Source: JBCAWW01 sp039024315
Lineage (GTDB): Bacteria; Bacteroidota; Bacteroidia; J057
Direction of reading: 5' to 3'
Length of the DNA stretch: 64,000 nt
Assembly (NCBI GenBank): GCA_039024315.1
Contig: JBCCQN010000004.1
Location: 72,127-136,126, forward strand
A model generated the notes under the pieces. It was given only the letters and a program-made list of their open reading frames with translations. It was not told the DNA's origin and made no database searches. The position numbers and the translations under genes are program-made. This document shows positions 51,662 through 60,830 of this stretch, piece by piece (position 1 is the stretch's first letter; each line of letters starts with the position of its first letter).

Positions 51662-53644
51662 ATGAGCGAAGAAGGAAAGCAGTCACAGGATTATTCCGCT
51701 AGTAATATTCAGGTCCTTGAGGGGATCGAACACGTACGTAAGCGTCCCGCCATGTATATCGGGGACGTGGGCAAAAGAGGGCTCCATCACCTCGTCTATG
51801 AGGTAGTCGATAACTCTATCGATGAAGCCATGGCCGGGCACGCCAAAAACATTGACGTTTACATCCATGAGGATGATTCGATCAGCGTGCGTGATGACGG
51901 GCGCGGTATTCCTGTTGGGATTCACGAAAAAGAAAAACTTTCAGCCCTTGAGCTGGTCATGACTCGCTTGGGTGCTGGGGGTAAATTTGACAAAAACACC
52001 TACAAAGTTTCTGGTGGTCTTCACGGTGTGGGGGTCTCTTGTGTAAATGCCCTTTCCTCTAAGGCTTGGGTGAGAGTATTTAGAGACGGTAAAGTCCACT
52101 ATCAAGAGTACAAATGCGGTAAGGCCCAAGGCCCCGTTACTGTTATCGGTGATACTGATGACCGAGGTACCGAGACACACTTCTGGCCAGATGAGACTAT
52201 TTTCTCTACCACAGAGTATATTTTTGACATCTTAGCTTCTCGCTTGCGTGAGCTGGCTTATCTCAACCGAGGCGTACGCATCAGCATTACTGACCTTAGA
52301 GAAGAACTCTCCAAAGAGGAAAAAGAGAAGCCAGAAAATGAAGGGGAAACTCACCTCAAAGAGACCTTTTATTCAGAAGGGGGTCTCAGAGAGTTTGTGA
52401 AGTTTTTGGATAGTTCTAGGAATCCGTTGCACGAAACGCCTATCTATATTCAAGGCATTGACAAAGAGGAATCGACTCCCGTGGAGATCGCAATCCAGTA
52501 CAACTCCTCTTACAATGAGAACATTCACTCTTACGTCAATAATATCAATACCCATGAGGGCGGTACGCACGTATCTGGCTTCAAGAAGGCATTGACGCGT
52601 ACTTTGAAGGCATATGCAGAGAACTCTGGCATGCTTAAAAAGGTGAAATATGCGATCTCAGGGGAAGATTTTCGTGAAGGTTTGACCTGTGTCATCTCGG
52701 TTAAAGTGGGAGAACCACAATTTGAGGGACAGACCAAAACCAAGCTAGGTAATAACGAAGTAATGGGTATCGTCGAGCAAATCGTTGGCCCAAAACTTAG
52801 CGATTATCTCGAAGAAAACCCTAATGATGCCAAGCTGATCGTTTCTAAAGTCTTACTCTCTGCTGAAGCTCGCCACGCAGCTAAAAAAGCGCGTGAGGCA
52901 GTTCAGAAAAAGAGTAGCGTCTTGAGTGGTGGGCTGCCCGGTAAATTGGCTAACTGCTCTAGTAGAGACTCGGCTAATTGCGAGCTCTTCCTAGTGGAGG
53001 GTGATTCTGCCGGTGGTAGTGCTAAGCAAGCGAGAGACCGGAAATATCAAGCGATTTTGCCGCTTAGAGGTAAAATCCTAAACGTTGAAAAAGCGCATCC
53101 TTCTCGTATCTACGAAAACGAGGAGATCAAAAATATTGTGTTAGCACTCGGTATCACGGGTATCGGCCAGCACGAAGAGCTCAATCTCGAGAAGCTTCGC
53201 TATCATAAGCTGATTATCATGACCGATGCAGATATTGATGGTAGCCACATTCGTACTTTGTTGCTAACGCTCTTTTATCGCTATCTACAGCCACTAATTG
53301 AGGCAGGGCATGTTTTTATTGCAACTCCTCCTTTGTATCTGGTCAAAAAAGGTAAAGATTCCCGCTACTGCTGGAGTGAGGAGGACCGTAAGAATGCGAT
53401 TGCAGACATGGCCGGAGGTGATGAAAACAAAGTTCACATCCAACGTTACAAAGGTCTGGGAGAGATGAATCCTTCTCAGCTTTGGGATACGACCATGGAT
53501 TATGAGACGCGTACCCTCCAAAGAGTAAGCATCGAAAGTGCCGCCGAGGCTGATCGTCTTTTCTCTGTATTGATGGGGGATGAAGTGGCTCCGCGACGCG
53601 AATTTATCGAACGAAATGCCAAATATGCCAATATTGACATCTAG
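51662..53644 (+). CDS. gyrB: DNA gyrase subunit B
   Basis: The ATPase subunit of DNA gyrase, 660 residues. The GHKL ATP-binding fold shows EVVDNSIDEAMAGHA, DDGRGIPVG and VSGGLHGVGVSCVNALS. The transducer follows, then the TOPRIM domain with EGDSAGGSA, IILP-like LPLRGKILNVEKA and the metal residues DADIDGSHI. The C-terminus QRYKGLGEMNPSQLWDTTM is the usual GyrB end. ParE is less likely because of this tail and the single-domain spacing, but the two are close. A terminator follows. Confidence 0.95.
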   Translation: MSEEGKQSQDYSASNIQVLEGIEHVRKRPAMYIGDVGKRGLHHLVYEVVDNSIDEAMAGHAKNIDVYIHEDDSISVRDDGRGIPVGIHEKEKLSALELVMTRLGAGGKFDKNTYKVSGGLHGVGVSCVNALSSKAWVRVFRDGKVHYQEYKCGKAQGPVTVIGDTDDRGTETHFWPDETIFSTTEYIFDILASRLRELAYLNRGVRISITDLREELSKEEKEKPENEGETHLKETFYSEGGLREFVKFLDSSRNPLHETPIYIQGIDKEESTPVEIAIQYNSSYNENIHSYVNNINTHEGGTHVSGFKKALTRTLKAYAENSGMLKKVKYAISGEDFREGLTCVISVKVGEPQFEGQTKTKLGNNEVMGIVEQIVGPKLSDYLEENPNDAKLIVSKVLLSAEARHAAKKAREAVQKKSSVLSGGLPGKLANCSSRDSANCELFLVEGDSAGGSAKQARDRKYQAILPLRGKILNVEKAHPSRIYENEEIKNIVLALGITGIGQHEELNLEKLRYHKLIIMTDADIDGSHIRTLLLTLFYRYLQPLIEAGHVFIATPPLYLVKKGKDSRYCWSEEDRKNAIADMAGGDENKVHIQRYKGLGEMNPSQLWDTTMDYETRTLQRVSIESAAEADRLFSVLMGDEVAPRREFIERNAKYANIDI

Positions 53645-53677
53645 GCATTCTCTTCCGACATAAAGATTTTATTTATA

Positions 53678-53713
53678 AACCGCTGTGATTCAATTTGAAC
53701 GCAGCGGTTTTTC
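53678..53713 (+). terminator. Terminator of gyrB
   Basis: Stem AACCGCTG/CAGCGGTT (53678-53685 with 53702-53709) then T residues. Confidence 0.85.
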
Positions 53714-53752
53714 ATATTCTGTTAATCTTTCTGTAAAAGGAAGGCAAAATCG

Positions 53753-53783
53753 TTTGCAAATAGTGGCTTTCTTATTAGTTTTG
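53753..53783 (+). promoter_or_regulatory. Bacteroidota-type promoter of SRP RNA
   Basis: TTTG (53753-53756), a 19-base spacer, and TAGTTTTG (53776-53783) match the TTTG-N19-TAnnTTTG consensus exactly. Initiation at about 53788 agrees with the GGG that begins the RNA stem. Confidence 0.85.
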
Positions 53784-53787
53784 CGGT

Positions 53788-53887
53788 GGGTAAGACTATA
53801 CGGTCAGATCCTTCTGAACTCCGTCAGGACCGAAAGGTAGCAGCGGTAGGAAGTCGATCGACGCGATATGGTTCTTGCCCTTTTTTT
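53788..53887 (+). ncRNA. ffs: Signal recognition particle RNA (4.5S, small bacterial type)
   Basis: The RNA partner of Ffh in cotranslational membrane targeting. The apical Ffh-binding hairpin is present: GTCAGGACCGAAAGGTAGCAGC at 53823-53844, whose GGAC...AGCAG and GAAA tetraloop parts match the universal domain IV. The terminal stem pairs GGGTAAGA (from 53788) with TTCTTGCCC (to 53880), and seven T follow (53881-53887). The RNA is about 93-100 bases, normal for the short form. The ribD start codon touches the terminator T run. Confidence 0.94.
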
Positions 53888-53899
53888 ATGGCCTCTATT

Positions 53900-54910
53900 A
53901 TGCAGGATCCTGACTCTATTTTCTTACAGCGCTGTCTCACTTTAGCTCGTCTAGCAGGCTCTAAGGTCCAGACTAACCCCTTGGTAGGAGCAGTATTGGT
54001 AATAGATGACAAGATCATTGGAGAGGGCTATCATCAAAAATCTGGCGAGGCTCACGCGGAAATAAATGCGATTAAGTCCGTCCGAGATCATAGCTTACTC
54101 AAAAAGGCAACGCTCTATGTAAGTCTAGAACCTTGCTGTACCTATGGCAGGACACCCCCTTGTACCGATGCCATCATCGCCAATCAGATACCGAGAGTCG
54201 TAATCGGTTGCCTAGACCCTAATCCTTTGGTTGCGGGTAAGGGAGTAGAACGTCTAAAAAAGGCAGGGGTTTCAGTTACTATAGCTGATGATACAAGCGC
54301 TTTCGAAGATATCAATAGCGTTTTCTTTTTTAATCTAGAGAGCAAAAGGCCTTATATCACGCTCAAATGGGCCCAAAGTCAAGATCGATATATTGCGGCC
54401 CTCAATCAGGAAGGTTTGCCAAAGCCTACGAAAATCAGTGCCTATCCGGCCTCTATTTTCACTCATCGCTTAAGAGCAGAGAATCAAGCCATTTTGGTAG
54501 GTAGCAACACCGCAAACATTGATAATCCCAGCTTAAATACTCGGCTTTATCCTGGAGTTTCTCCTCAAGCAATCGTTCTCGGAAGAGAAAAAGACCTAAA
54601 CCCACAACTCAAACTCCTGCAATCGTCCCAATCAAAATTAATTAGTGCCCCTAAAGCAGATCAGGATTTGGCTTCTTGGCTAACAGAATTGTACCAGCAA
54701 AAGAAAATTGCTTCCATTCTCGTGGAAGGAGGGACAAATGTGCTACAACAATTTATTGATCAGGGCTTGTATGAAAAGATTTACCGCTATCGCAGTCCCA
54801 GTACTTTAGGGCAAGGCGTTGCTTCGCCAGTCTTGGAGGAGGCTTTCCCCTGGTCGGGGAACGCTCAGTTGGGTCCAGATAAATTGGAATGGTATCAACG
54901 ACCTTTGTAG
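53900..54910 (+). CDS. ribD: Bifunctional riboflavin deaminase/reductase
   Basis: Two consecutive steps of riboflavin synthesis. The N-terminal cytidine-deaminase-like half has the zinc site H52-A-E54 in HAEINAI and Cys79/Cys88 in LEPCCTYGRTPPC. The reductase half contains ITLKWAQSQDRYIA and VEGGTNVLQQF. I choose the ATG at 53900 (MQDPDSIFLQRC, 336 residues); an ATG at 53888 is also possible, but longer frames run through the SRP RNA and are false. A weak tail overlaps the convergent OMP gene by 16 bases. It lies directly after the SRP RNA terminator, so it may depend on readthrough or an internal promoter. Confidence 0.93.
   Translation: MQDPDSIFLQRCLTLARLAGSKVQTNPLVGAVLVIDDKIIGEGYHQKSGEAHAEINAIKSVRDHSLLKKATLYVSLEPCCTYGRTPPCTDAIIANQIPRVVIGCLDPNPLVAGKGVERLKKAGVSVTIADDTSAFEDINSVFFFNLESKRPYITLKWAQSQDRYIAALNQEGLPKPTKISAYPASIFTHRLRAENQAILVGSNTANIDNPSLNTRLYPGVSPQAIVLGREKDLNPQLKLLQSSQSKLISAPKADQDLASWLTELYQQKKIASILVEGGTNVLQQFIDQGLYEKIYRYRSPSTLGQGVASPVLEEAFPWSGNAQLGPDKLEWYQRPL
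54569..54588 (-). repeat. Hairpin-AACGC repeat, variant copy 38
   Basis: Stem TTCTC/GAGAA, loop TTCC, tail CGATTG. Antisense in ribD. Confidence 0.4.
54845..54868 (+). repeat. Hairpin-AACGC repeat, copy 39
   Basis: 6-bp stem TTCCCC/GGGGAA, loop TGGTC, tail CGCTCAG. Sense strand near the ribD 3' end, encoding PWSGNAQ. Confidence 0.65.
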
Positions 54911-55407
54911 TTGGTTCTTTTGCGCTGCCTTTTTTTGCGTTGCTTTTGCCAACGCGACTTCCAGTTCGCTTCAACAATTACATAGCGAGCCGAAAGGCCA
55001 AAATAAGGCCTAAACCAATTTTCCTGCCCAAGATCAAAGTGGGGATTAAAATCAAAGGCCATATTGACATGGAATAGAGTTACTTCAGCCCCTAGAACGC
55101 CATTTAAGCCCGCAAAGGTCGCGGCCTCTGAGCCAAAACCCGCATGCACCCCACCTCCATAGTAAAAGTTAGCCGAACGCGTCAACAGCATCAGGCTATG
55201 ATGCCGTCTCGCCATGACAGACGCATAGTTCTGCATTTGAAAATTGTTGTGTAGCAACAACTCTCCCGTCCATTTCCGGCTAAGGGTTTGCACTACCGTC
55301 AATCCATATCCATTACCGATCCGGAGACCAGCGGCGGTTTTATAATGTTGAGCCTTGGCTGGAAGACTAAGGCAAAAGGCAAGACTTAGAAAAAGCAGAA
55401 TCCGCAT
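54895..55407 (-). CDS. Small outer-membrane beta-barrel-like protein
   Basis: A 170-residue exported protein: signal peptide MRILLFLSLAFCLSLPAKAQ, then alternating beta strands (TAAGLRIGNGYGLTVVQTL, WTGELLLHNNFQ, ANFYYGGGVHAGFG) typical of small OMP barrels. The end is unusual: after a final strand YVIVEANWKS comes a basic tail RWQKQRKKRQRKRTNYKGR. That tail falls partly in the region overlapping the convergent ribD, so it may have arisen by stop-codon loss. Function unknown. Confidence 0.68.
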   Translation of the reverse strand: MRILLFLSLAFCLSLPAKAQHYKTAAGLRIGNGYGLTVVQTLSRKWTGELLLHNNFQMQNYASVMARRHHSLMLLTRSANFYYGGGVHAGFGSEAATFAGLNGVLGAEVTLFHVNMAFDFNPHFDLGQENWFRPYFGLSARYVIVEANWKSRWQKQRKKRQRKRTNYKGR

Positions 55408-55458
55408 ATCGAGGCTTTATGCTCAATATACGGATTCTACCTTCGAAAATTGTATAGC

Positions 55459-56868
55459 TTACTGCTTCCAGATCTTTTGCATGGATTGACCTTCTAAGCT
55501 GATGAGGTGGAGAAGATACATCCCATCTGGCAAACCTGTTAAATCAATCTCCACTTGAGCAGGCATAGATTCATACTGTTGTAAAATCCGTCCTTTGATA
55601 TCTACCACCTGAATCGATAGCGGATTAAAACCGTCAAGCCCTGTTTCGATCATCAATCTATCCGTAGTTGGATTGGGATAAACATTTGCGGCTAATTGGG
55701 GTAAGCGTTCAGCAAGGCCGGTATTATTGACAAAGATGAACGGATCAGACCAGCGCACATCTGTCGTAAAGAAAGTATCGGTCAAAGTGTGCATAAAGGC
55801 GACTAGCGCCTCCTTTTCTGTATCTGAGAGATTCAAAAGTCGAGGAGGTCCATTGGGAGGACCACCAGGACCGCCTTGTCTCAATTGAGGCGCAAGATTG
55901 GGATGCGCTTGCACGCCACTATTATAATGTTCCACCACCTCTTCCAAAGTCTGAAAACGCCCATCATGCATAAATGGCCCACCTAATGCAATATTGCGAA
56001 GTGAAGGCGCCTTGAATTTCCCTACATCATTGAGTTGTCCAGTAACGGCATACAAGCCACTATCTACTGAGACAAGTTCAAGGCCATTGTTACGGGCATC
56101 AACTTGCACAAACATATCGGTCGCATGACATGTTCCACAGGCGCCTCTCGCAGGATCTCTGAAGATTTGCATCCCTAGATTTTCAAGCGCGCTGAAATTA
56201 GGGAAACTATCTGGCGCCGGTCCCGGAGGAACCATGGCGCGACCAACATCATAAGGTGATTGGTAAGAGACCATAGAGCGCACAAACTGCGCTAATGCCT
56301 CCGAAATCCGCTCTCTTGTTACCATAGGGCTACCAAACGCATCCTCAAACAATTGGGGATAATAGGAAACACTTTGCAGCCTAAGCTCCAAGGTATCAAG
56401 ACTCATTCCCATCTCTACTTCATCCTGAATTGGCAACAGCACTTGATGCTCAAGTGATATAGCACGTTCATCCCAGAAAAATGCCCCATTTGGATAGAAG
56501 CGAGCATTGCTCAATCCCATTGAGTTTCTACCGGTCAGCCCCGATTCAAAGCCTACACTAAACTGTGCAGAATCGGTAAAGGCAAGTTCTTGCAAATGGC
56601 AAGAGCCGCAAGCGATGCTGCGATTGTAGGACACTTCACGATCATAAAACAATACTCTGCCAAGGGTAGCACCCGCATCCGTAATTGGATTTTCGGCAGG
56701 CGTATTATCTAAATTTTGGATCGGCTGATTGTTTAAATGCTGTGGCAGCGTAATGTTGGCATAGTTGTACATACTTGCCGGCAAATCGGGCACCCAGCCT
56801 GTAGTTTTGAAAGTAGCCGCGATTAGTATAAAACCTAATGGGATTAGATAAGAGAGGTATAATTTCAT
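55459..56868 (-). CDS. Di-haem cytochrome c peroxidase with T9SS domain
   Basis: A 469-residue MauG/CcpA-family enzyme, exported. Two haem-binding CxxCH sites are visible: CGSCH (residues 87-91) and CGTCH near residue 245. Conserved features include LGRVLFYDREVS, NRSIACGSCHLQELAFTD and the later ALGGPFMHDGRFQTLEEVVEHYN. An additional C-terminal ~75 residues (VYPNPTTDRLMIETGL, IQVVDIKGRILQQY, LPDGMYLLHLIS) form a T9SS type A domain, so the enzyme is probably surface-attached or secreted rather than periplasmic. It may reduce hydrogen peroxide. Confidence 0.9.
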   Translation of the reverse strand: MKLYLSYLIPLGFILIAATFKTTGWVPDLPASMYNYANITLPQHLNNQPIQNLDNTPAENPITDAGATLGRVLFYDREVSYNRSIACGSCHLQELAFTDSAQFSVGFESGLTGRNSMGLSNARFYPNGAFFWDERAISLEHQVLLPIQDEVEMGMSLDTLELRLQSVSYYPQLFEDAFGSPMVTRERISEALAQFVRSMVSYQSPYDVGRAMVPPGPAPDSFPNFSALENLGMQIFRDPARGACGTCHATDMFVQVDARNNGLELVSVDSGLYAVTGQLNDVGKFKAPSLRNIALGGPFMHDGRFQTLEEVVEHYNSGVQAHPNLAPQLRQGGPGGPPNGPPRLLNLSDTEKEALVAFMHTLTDTFFTTDVRWSDPFIFVNNTGLAERLPQLAANVYPNPTTDRLMIETGLDGFNPLSIQVVDIKGRILQQYESMPAQVEIDLTGLPDGMYLLHLISLEGQSMQKIWKQ

Positions 56869-56999
56869 AAAAGTGAATATATGAACAAAAGTAGATATAA
56901 GTTTATAGACTAACGCGAGAAAACAGTCACTTATGTTACGGCTCGACCTTCATGAAATAATGAATAGAAAAAAGTATCTGTACTACTCCTCCATTTACA

Positions 57000-57032
57000 C
57001 AAAAATAACCCTCTCTCCCAAAGGAAAGAGGG
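57000..57032 (-). terminator. Terminator downstream of ftsZ
   Basis: On the minus strand an 11-position stem with one mismatch (57007-57017 with 57022-57032), loop TTTG, followed by TATTTTTG. It closes the division cluster. Confidence 0.75.
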
Positions 57033-57082
57033 TCTTAGACAGCAAAAAAGTCTTCAAAAAAAAGGATAAAATATAAAAGGGA

Positions 57083-58378
57083 TCAATCTACGTTATCGTG
57101 CAAGAAGGAATTATTTTCCTTTAGCCGATACTTATTTTCATGATCTCCACCCTCTACACTCGTACGAGAAAGATTGAGGGGATCAAAATCATCTACATTA
57201 AGCGTAACCCGCTTACGTTGGTACGCTGGTACATTTTCTAAGCCTTGTAGACTTTCAGGATCGTGAATGTCATAGGTCTTAGAATTGAGCTTATTAAGAC
57301 GCGCATGACGCTCATTGCGATCAAGACGCTTAGGTTCCTTAGGCTGTGGTGCTACCAACTGCTCTCTCTGAGGCTGTTGCAGTTGTGCCTGAGGTGTGAT
57401 ATTCACGGGTGCCTCCTCTACTGAATTATAACGAGTGGCGATAACCGTTACTCGAAGAGTGTCGGCCATATTGTCATCATATACAATACCGTAAATGATA
57501 TTCGCTTCATTTCCAGCAGATTCTTGCACGTGCTCCACAATCTGGGTGGTCTCATCCATACCCAAAGAGTCCTCAGAAGCAGTGATGTTTACGATCACCG
57601 CACGCGCGCCTTTTACTCCCATATCATCAAGTAAGGGAGAGTTGATAGCTGCGGTTACTGCCTCCATCGCACGATCTTCGCCTTCCGCTTCGGCAGTACC
57701 CATAAGGGCCTTACCACCGTCCTTCATGACGGTACAAACGTCTGCAAAGTCAACGTTGATATAACCTTCAGAGGTGATGATCTCAGCAATACCTTTAGCG
57801 GCATTACAAAGGACTTGATCGGCTTCGCCGAACGCCTTCTTCATGCTCACCTTTGAGCCAAGGATCTTGTGCAGATTGTTATTGTCGATGACAATGAGGG
57901 TATCTACCACCTTCTCTAGCTCATCAATACCCGCAGCGGCAGATTGCGCACGCTTAGGTCCTTCAAAGCGGAAAGGAGTGGTTACGATTCCCACTGTCAA
58001 GATCCCCATCTCTTTGGCCATGGCCGCGATTACAGGTGCAGCACCAGTACCAGTACCACCTCCCATACCAGCAGTCAAGAAGACCATTTTGGTATTATCT
58101 TTTAAGACAGCGCGTACTTCTTCGAGGCTTTCGATAGCCGCTTTTTTCCCAATCTCAGGATTCGCGCCGGCCCCTAGACCTTCGGTTTGGTTAGCGCCAA
58201 GACGGATCTTGGTTGGGATCTCACTTAGTTTGAGGGCCTGGAGGTCGGTATTACAGATGGTAAAATCTACCCCATCGATACCCTTTTCAAACATACTATT
58301 GACGGCATTACCACCGCCGCCGCCTACTCCGACGACTTTTATTATCGAGAATTCGTTACTTGGAAATTCAAATTGCAT
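57083..58378 (-). CDS. ftsZ: Cell division protein FtsZ
   Basis: The tubulin-like GTPase that forms the division ring, 431 residues. The GTP-binding G-box GGGTGTG is at residues 106-112, and the synergy region includes NVDFADV. A C-terminal linker rich in Gln and Pro (about 325-390) ends in an extended tail; LNVDDFDPLNLSRTS and the final NSFLHDNVD are Bacteroidota-like rather than the E. coli tail motif. It is the last gene of the dcw group and 54 bases after ftsA. Confidence 0.97.
   Translation of the reverse strand: MQFEFPSNEFSIIKVVGVGGGGGNAVNSMFEKGIDGVDFTICNTDLQALKLSEIPTKIRLGANQTEGLGAGANPEIGKKAAIESLEEVRAVLKDNTKMVFLTAGMGGGTGTGAAPVIAAMAKEMGILTVGIVTTPFRFEGPKRAQSAAAGIDELEKVVDTLIVIDNNNLHKILGSKVSMKKAFGEADQVLCNAAKGIAEIITSEGYINVDFADVCTVMKDGGKALMGTAEAEGEDRAMEAVTAAINSPLLDDMGVKGARAVIVNITASEDSLGMDETTQIVEHVQESAGNEANIIYGIVYDDNMADTLRVTVIATRYNSVEEAPVNITPQAQLQQPQREQLVAPQPKEPKRLDRNERHARLNKLNSKTYDIHDPESLQGLENVPAYQRKRVTLNVDDFDPLNLSRTSVEGGDHENKYRLKENNSFLHDNVD
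57820..57836 (+). repeat. Hairpin-AACGC repeat, copy 40
   Basis: Stem CGGC/GCCG, loop TTC, tail AACGCC. Antisense in ftsZ, opposite the codons for KKAFGEAD. Confidence 0.45.
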
Positions 58379-58431
58379 GGCTCCGTAGTTTTCGGAAATG
58401 AACGTTTGTTAGTCGTAAAATGATTGAGAGT

Positions 58432-59757
58432 TTATTCGATAAACTCACCAGTGTTAGTCAAAGTGCTTTCAAACCAGGTCTTAACCTTATCAATAAAGCT
58501 GATTTTAGGTCCGCCCGCACTGCGGCTACTGCCACGCTGAGAAGATCGCTCTTGGCGACCGAAGCTCGCACTACGTACAGACGCATGCTCGGCAGCTTCC
58601 AATCCCATAATGACTAAACCGGTTCCTGTAGCATACATGGGGAAGTTGACTTCGTCAACCAAACCACTGGCGAGATGCTCGCCGGGAAGGCCAATCCGAG
58701 TGTCAATGCCCGTTACGTATTCTACACACTGTTTCATATGCTGAAGCTGAGAGCCACCACCAGTTACTACGATACCGGCTACCAACTTATCTTCAAAGCC
58801 TGAGTTTTTAATCTCCGCGGCCACAAATTCCATGATCTCTTCCATGCGAGACTGAATAATCTGCGCTAGCATAGATTTATGGATTTCCTTGGCGGGACGA
58901 TCACGTGGACCAGGAATACTGATCACGACGTCCTCAGTAACTGCGTCAGCCAAAGCACTACCATACTGCACTTTGAGTAGCTCAGCATGCTTCTTCATGA
59001 CTTTACAGCCATGCTTGATGTCTTCGGTTACGATATTACCGCCAAAAGGAATGACTGCTGTATGACGGATGATATTGTTTTCAAATACGGCAATATCAGT
59101 GGTTCCGCCCCCAATGTCTACGAGACAAACTCCCGCTTCTTTTTCTTCTTCGGTTAGTACTGCGGCGCTAGATGCCAGTGGCTCTAACACCAATTCTGCT
59201 ACTTCCAGACCAGCACGAACTACACATTTGTAGATGTTGTTGGCGGCAGTGATCTGCCCCGTAACAATGTGGAAGTTACCCTCTAGTCGTACGCCTGACA
59301 TACCGACTGGATCGATGATTCCAGACTGACTGTCAACGGTATACTCCTGAGGAAGTACGTGAATAATTTCTGTGCCCGGTTGTGTGGCGATCTTGAACAT
59401 ATCCTCATGCAGACGGTTGACGTCGCTTTGGATAATTTCAAAATCAGGGTTGTTCAAAGTAATGATCCCTTTGTGCTGCATAGAGCGCACGTGCTCTCCG
59501 GCAATGCCAACATGCACTACCTCGATTTTGATGCCTGAATGCTTTTCGGCTTCGCTGATGGCTTCGCGTATGGCCTGAACGGTCTTTTCGATGTTCACGA
59601 CCACGCCACGACTAACCCCATCTGAGTGAGCTTTGCCCAAACCCAGGATGTTGATTTTGCCATACTCATTTCGTTTGCCGACGATGGCACAAATCTTCGT
59701 GGTCCCAATATCTAGGCCTACGATGATTTTCTCTGTTGATCCTTTTTCTGAAGACAT
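58432..59757 (-). CDS. ftsA: Cell division protein FtsA
   Basis: The actin-like membrane tether of FtsZ, 441 residues. Nucleotide-binding motifs are GLDIGTTKICAIVG at the start, VCLVDIGGGTTDIAVF in the centre and VVTGGGSQLQHMK late in the protein. The SHS2-type 1C domain lies at about 85-165. The end, FIDKVKTWFESTLTN, is an amphipathic membrane-targeting helix. It sits between ftsQ and ftsZ in the conserved dcw order. Confidence 0.96.
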   Translation of the reverse strand: MSSEKGSTEKIIVGLDIGTTKICAIVGKRNEYGKINILGLGKAHSDGVSRGVVVNIEKTVQAIREAISEAEKHSGIKIEVVHVGIAGEHVRSMQHKGIITLNNPDFEIIQSDVNRLHEDMFKIATQPGTEIIHVLPQEYTVDSQSGIIDPVGMSGVRLEGNFHIVTGQITAANNIYKCVVRAGLEVAELVLEPLASSAAVLTEEEKEAGVCLVDIGGGTTDIAVFENNIIRHTAVIPFGGNIVTEDIKHGCKVMKKHAELLKVQYGSALADAVTEDVVISIPGPRDRPAKEIHKSMLAQIIQSRMEEIMEFVAAEIKNSGFEDKLVAGIVVTGGGSQLQHMKQCVEYVTGIDTRIGLPGEHLASGLVDEVNFPMYATGTGLVIMGLEAAEHASVRSASFGRQERSSQRGSSRSAGGPKISFIDKVKTWFESTLTNTGEFIE

Positions 59758-59849
59758 GGCTAAAAATTGAGTTTAATACTACTTTTGACTGTTAAAGAGA
59801 AAAGCAAGAGCCTCGTAGCGTTATTTATTTTATCCTCTGGTGTCGATGG

Positions 59850-60728
59850 TTATTTCTTGGCCACCACCTGGCCTCTAAATTTTAAGCTTACTGACTTGTA
59901 GTAGTTCCATCCCACTTTAGGGATAGCTTGCCGATAAAAGTCTTGCAGTAGCGCAAATTTTTCTTCGATCCGCACAGGATAGCCAAACTCGATTTCGAGA
60001 TTGCCCACTTGTGGGAGCAGTAGCAGTTCTCCGCTTTGACGGATAATCACATCTGAAATTTGAGCGTTCCAAAATGGATCAGCATGAATAAACTGCATCA
60101 CCGGTATGGCATCACTCACGGTAGAACAAGCAAAGGTGTCGCTCACGGTTTCATCAAAATCTCCTCGCACCAAAAGGGAGTGAGCAGTATGTAGCTCGGT
60201 GTCTGGAAATTTCACCCCGTTCACGTCTAGGTATATATAGTCCGCTTCGTTGTTGATCAATCGAGCCATCGGTTGACGCAAGGCCACCTCGGCCGTCAAG
60301 ACCCCTTGGAAGTTTTTGTACAGTTCCGCATATAGTACAAATGGACTTTCTTTCAATTTATTTTCGAGCACCAAAAGCTGCCCTCGATCCAAACGTTTGC
60401 CGATTAAGGCAGTATCTCCTTCCTCTGCAATCGCGCCAATGATCCCCGCATCATCAATAAAGGGATGCTCTCCGCCTACACTCACTTTTACCTCAACCCC
60501 TGACAAGGCAAGATTTTGGTGATAAGCATTTGCCGCCATCAATAATGCCACGATCACAGCGGCTACGATAGGATAGATGGCCCATTGCTTAAATGGCACA
60601 CTGAGCTTACCGATCTCGACTTTCTTAGGAGCAGAGCGGCGCTTCTTTTCAGCGACCACTTCCTCCAAAGGACGATTTCGGCCTTTTGGCGTAGAGCGAG
60701 GACTGTATGTTTGGGTCAACAAAAACAT
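59850..60728 (-). CDS. ftsQ: Cell division protein FtsQ/DivIB
   Basis: A 292-residue bitopic protein of the divisome. A basic cytoplasmic segment (about 1-48) precedes one membrane helix (WAIYPIVAAVIVALLMAANAYHQ). The periplasmic part begins with a POTRA-like stretch (VKVSVGGEHPFIDDAGIIGAI) and has the FtsQ segment ELYKNFQGVLTAEVALRQPMARL. It is diverged, as usual in Bacteroidota; the position between murC and ftsA supports it. Confidence 0.88.
   Translation of the reverse strand: MFLLTQTYSPRSTPKGRNRPLEEVVAEKKRRSAPKKVEIGKLSVPFKQWAIYPIVAAVIVALLMAANAYHQNLALSGVEVKVSVGGEHPFIDDAGIIGAIAEEGDTALIGKRLDRGQLLVLENKLKESPFVLYAELYKNFQGVLTAEVALRQPMARLINNEADYIYLDVNGVKFPDTELHTAHSLLVRGDFDETVSDTFACSTVSDAIPVMQFIHADPFWNAQISDVIIRQSGELLLLPQVGNLEIEFGYPVRIEEKFALLQDFYRQAIPKVGWNYYKSVSLKFRGQVVAKK
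60061..60078 (-). repeat. Hairpin-AACGC repeat, copy 41
   Basis: Stem TCCA/TGGA, loop TTT, tail ACGCTCA. Sense strand in ftsQ. Confidence 0.45.
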
Positions 60729-60830
60729 CTAGTTTATTATTGTTGATTGATCTATTTTTTATTTGGTGAATACTTGATCTGTTGAAGTTTCAAATGCTTT
60801 AATCAACAATTCAATTATTCGCTTATTCAT

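Noticed and set aside
53786..53887. N-terminal extension of RibD by 38 residues
   Set aside because: These bases are the SRP RNA and its terminator.
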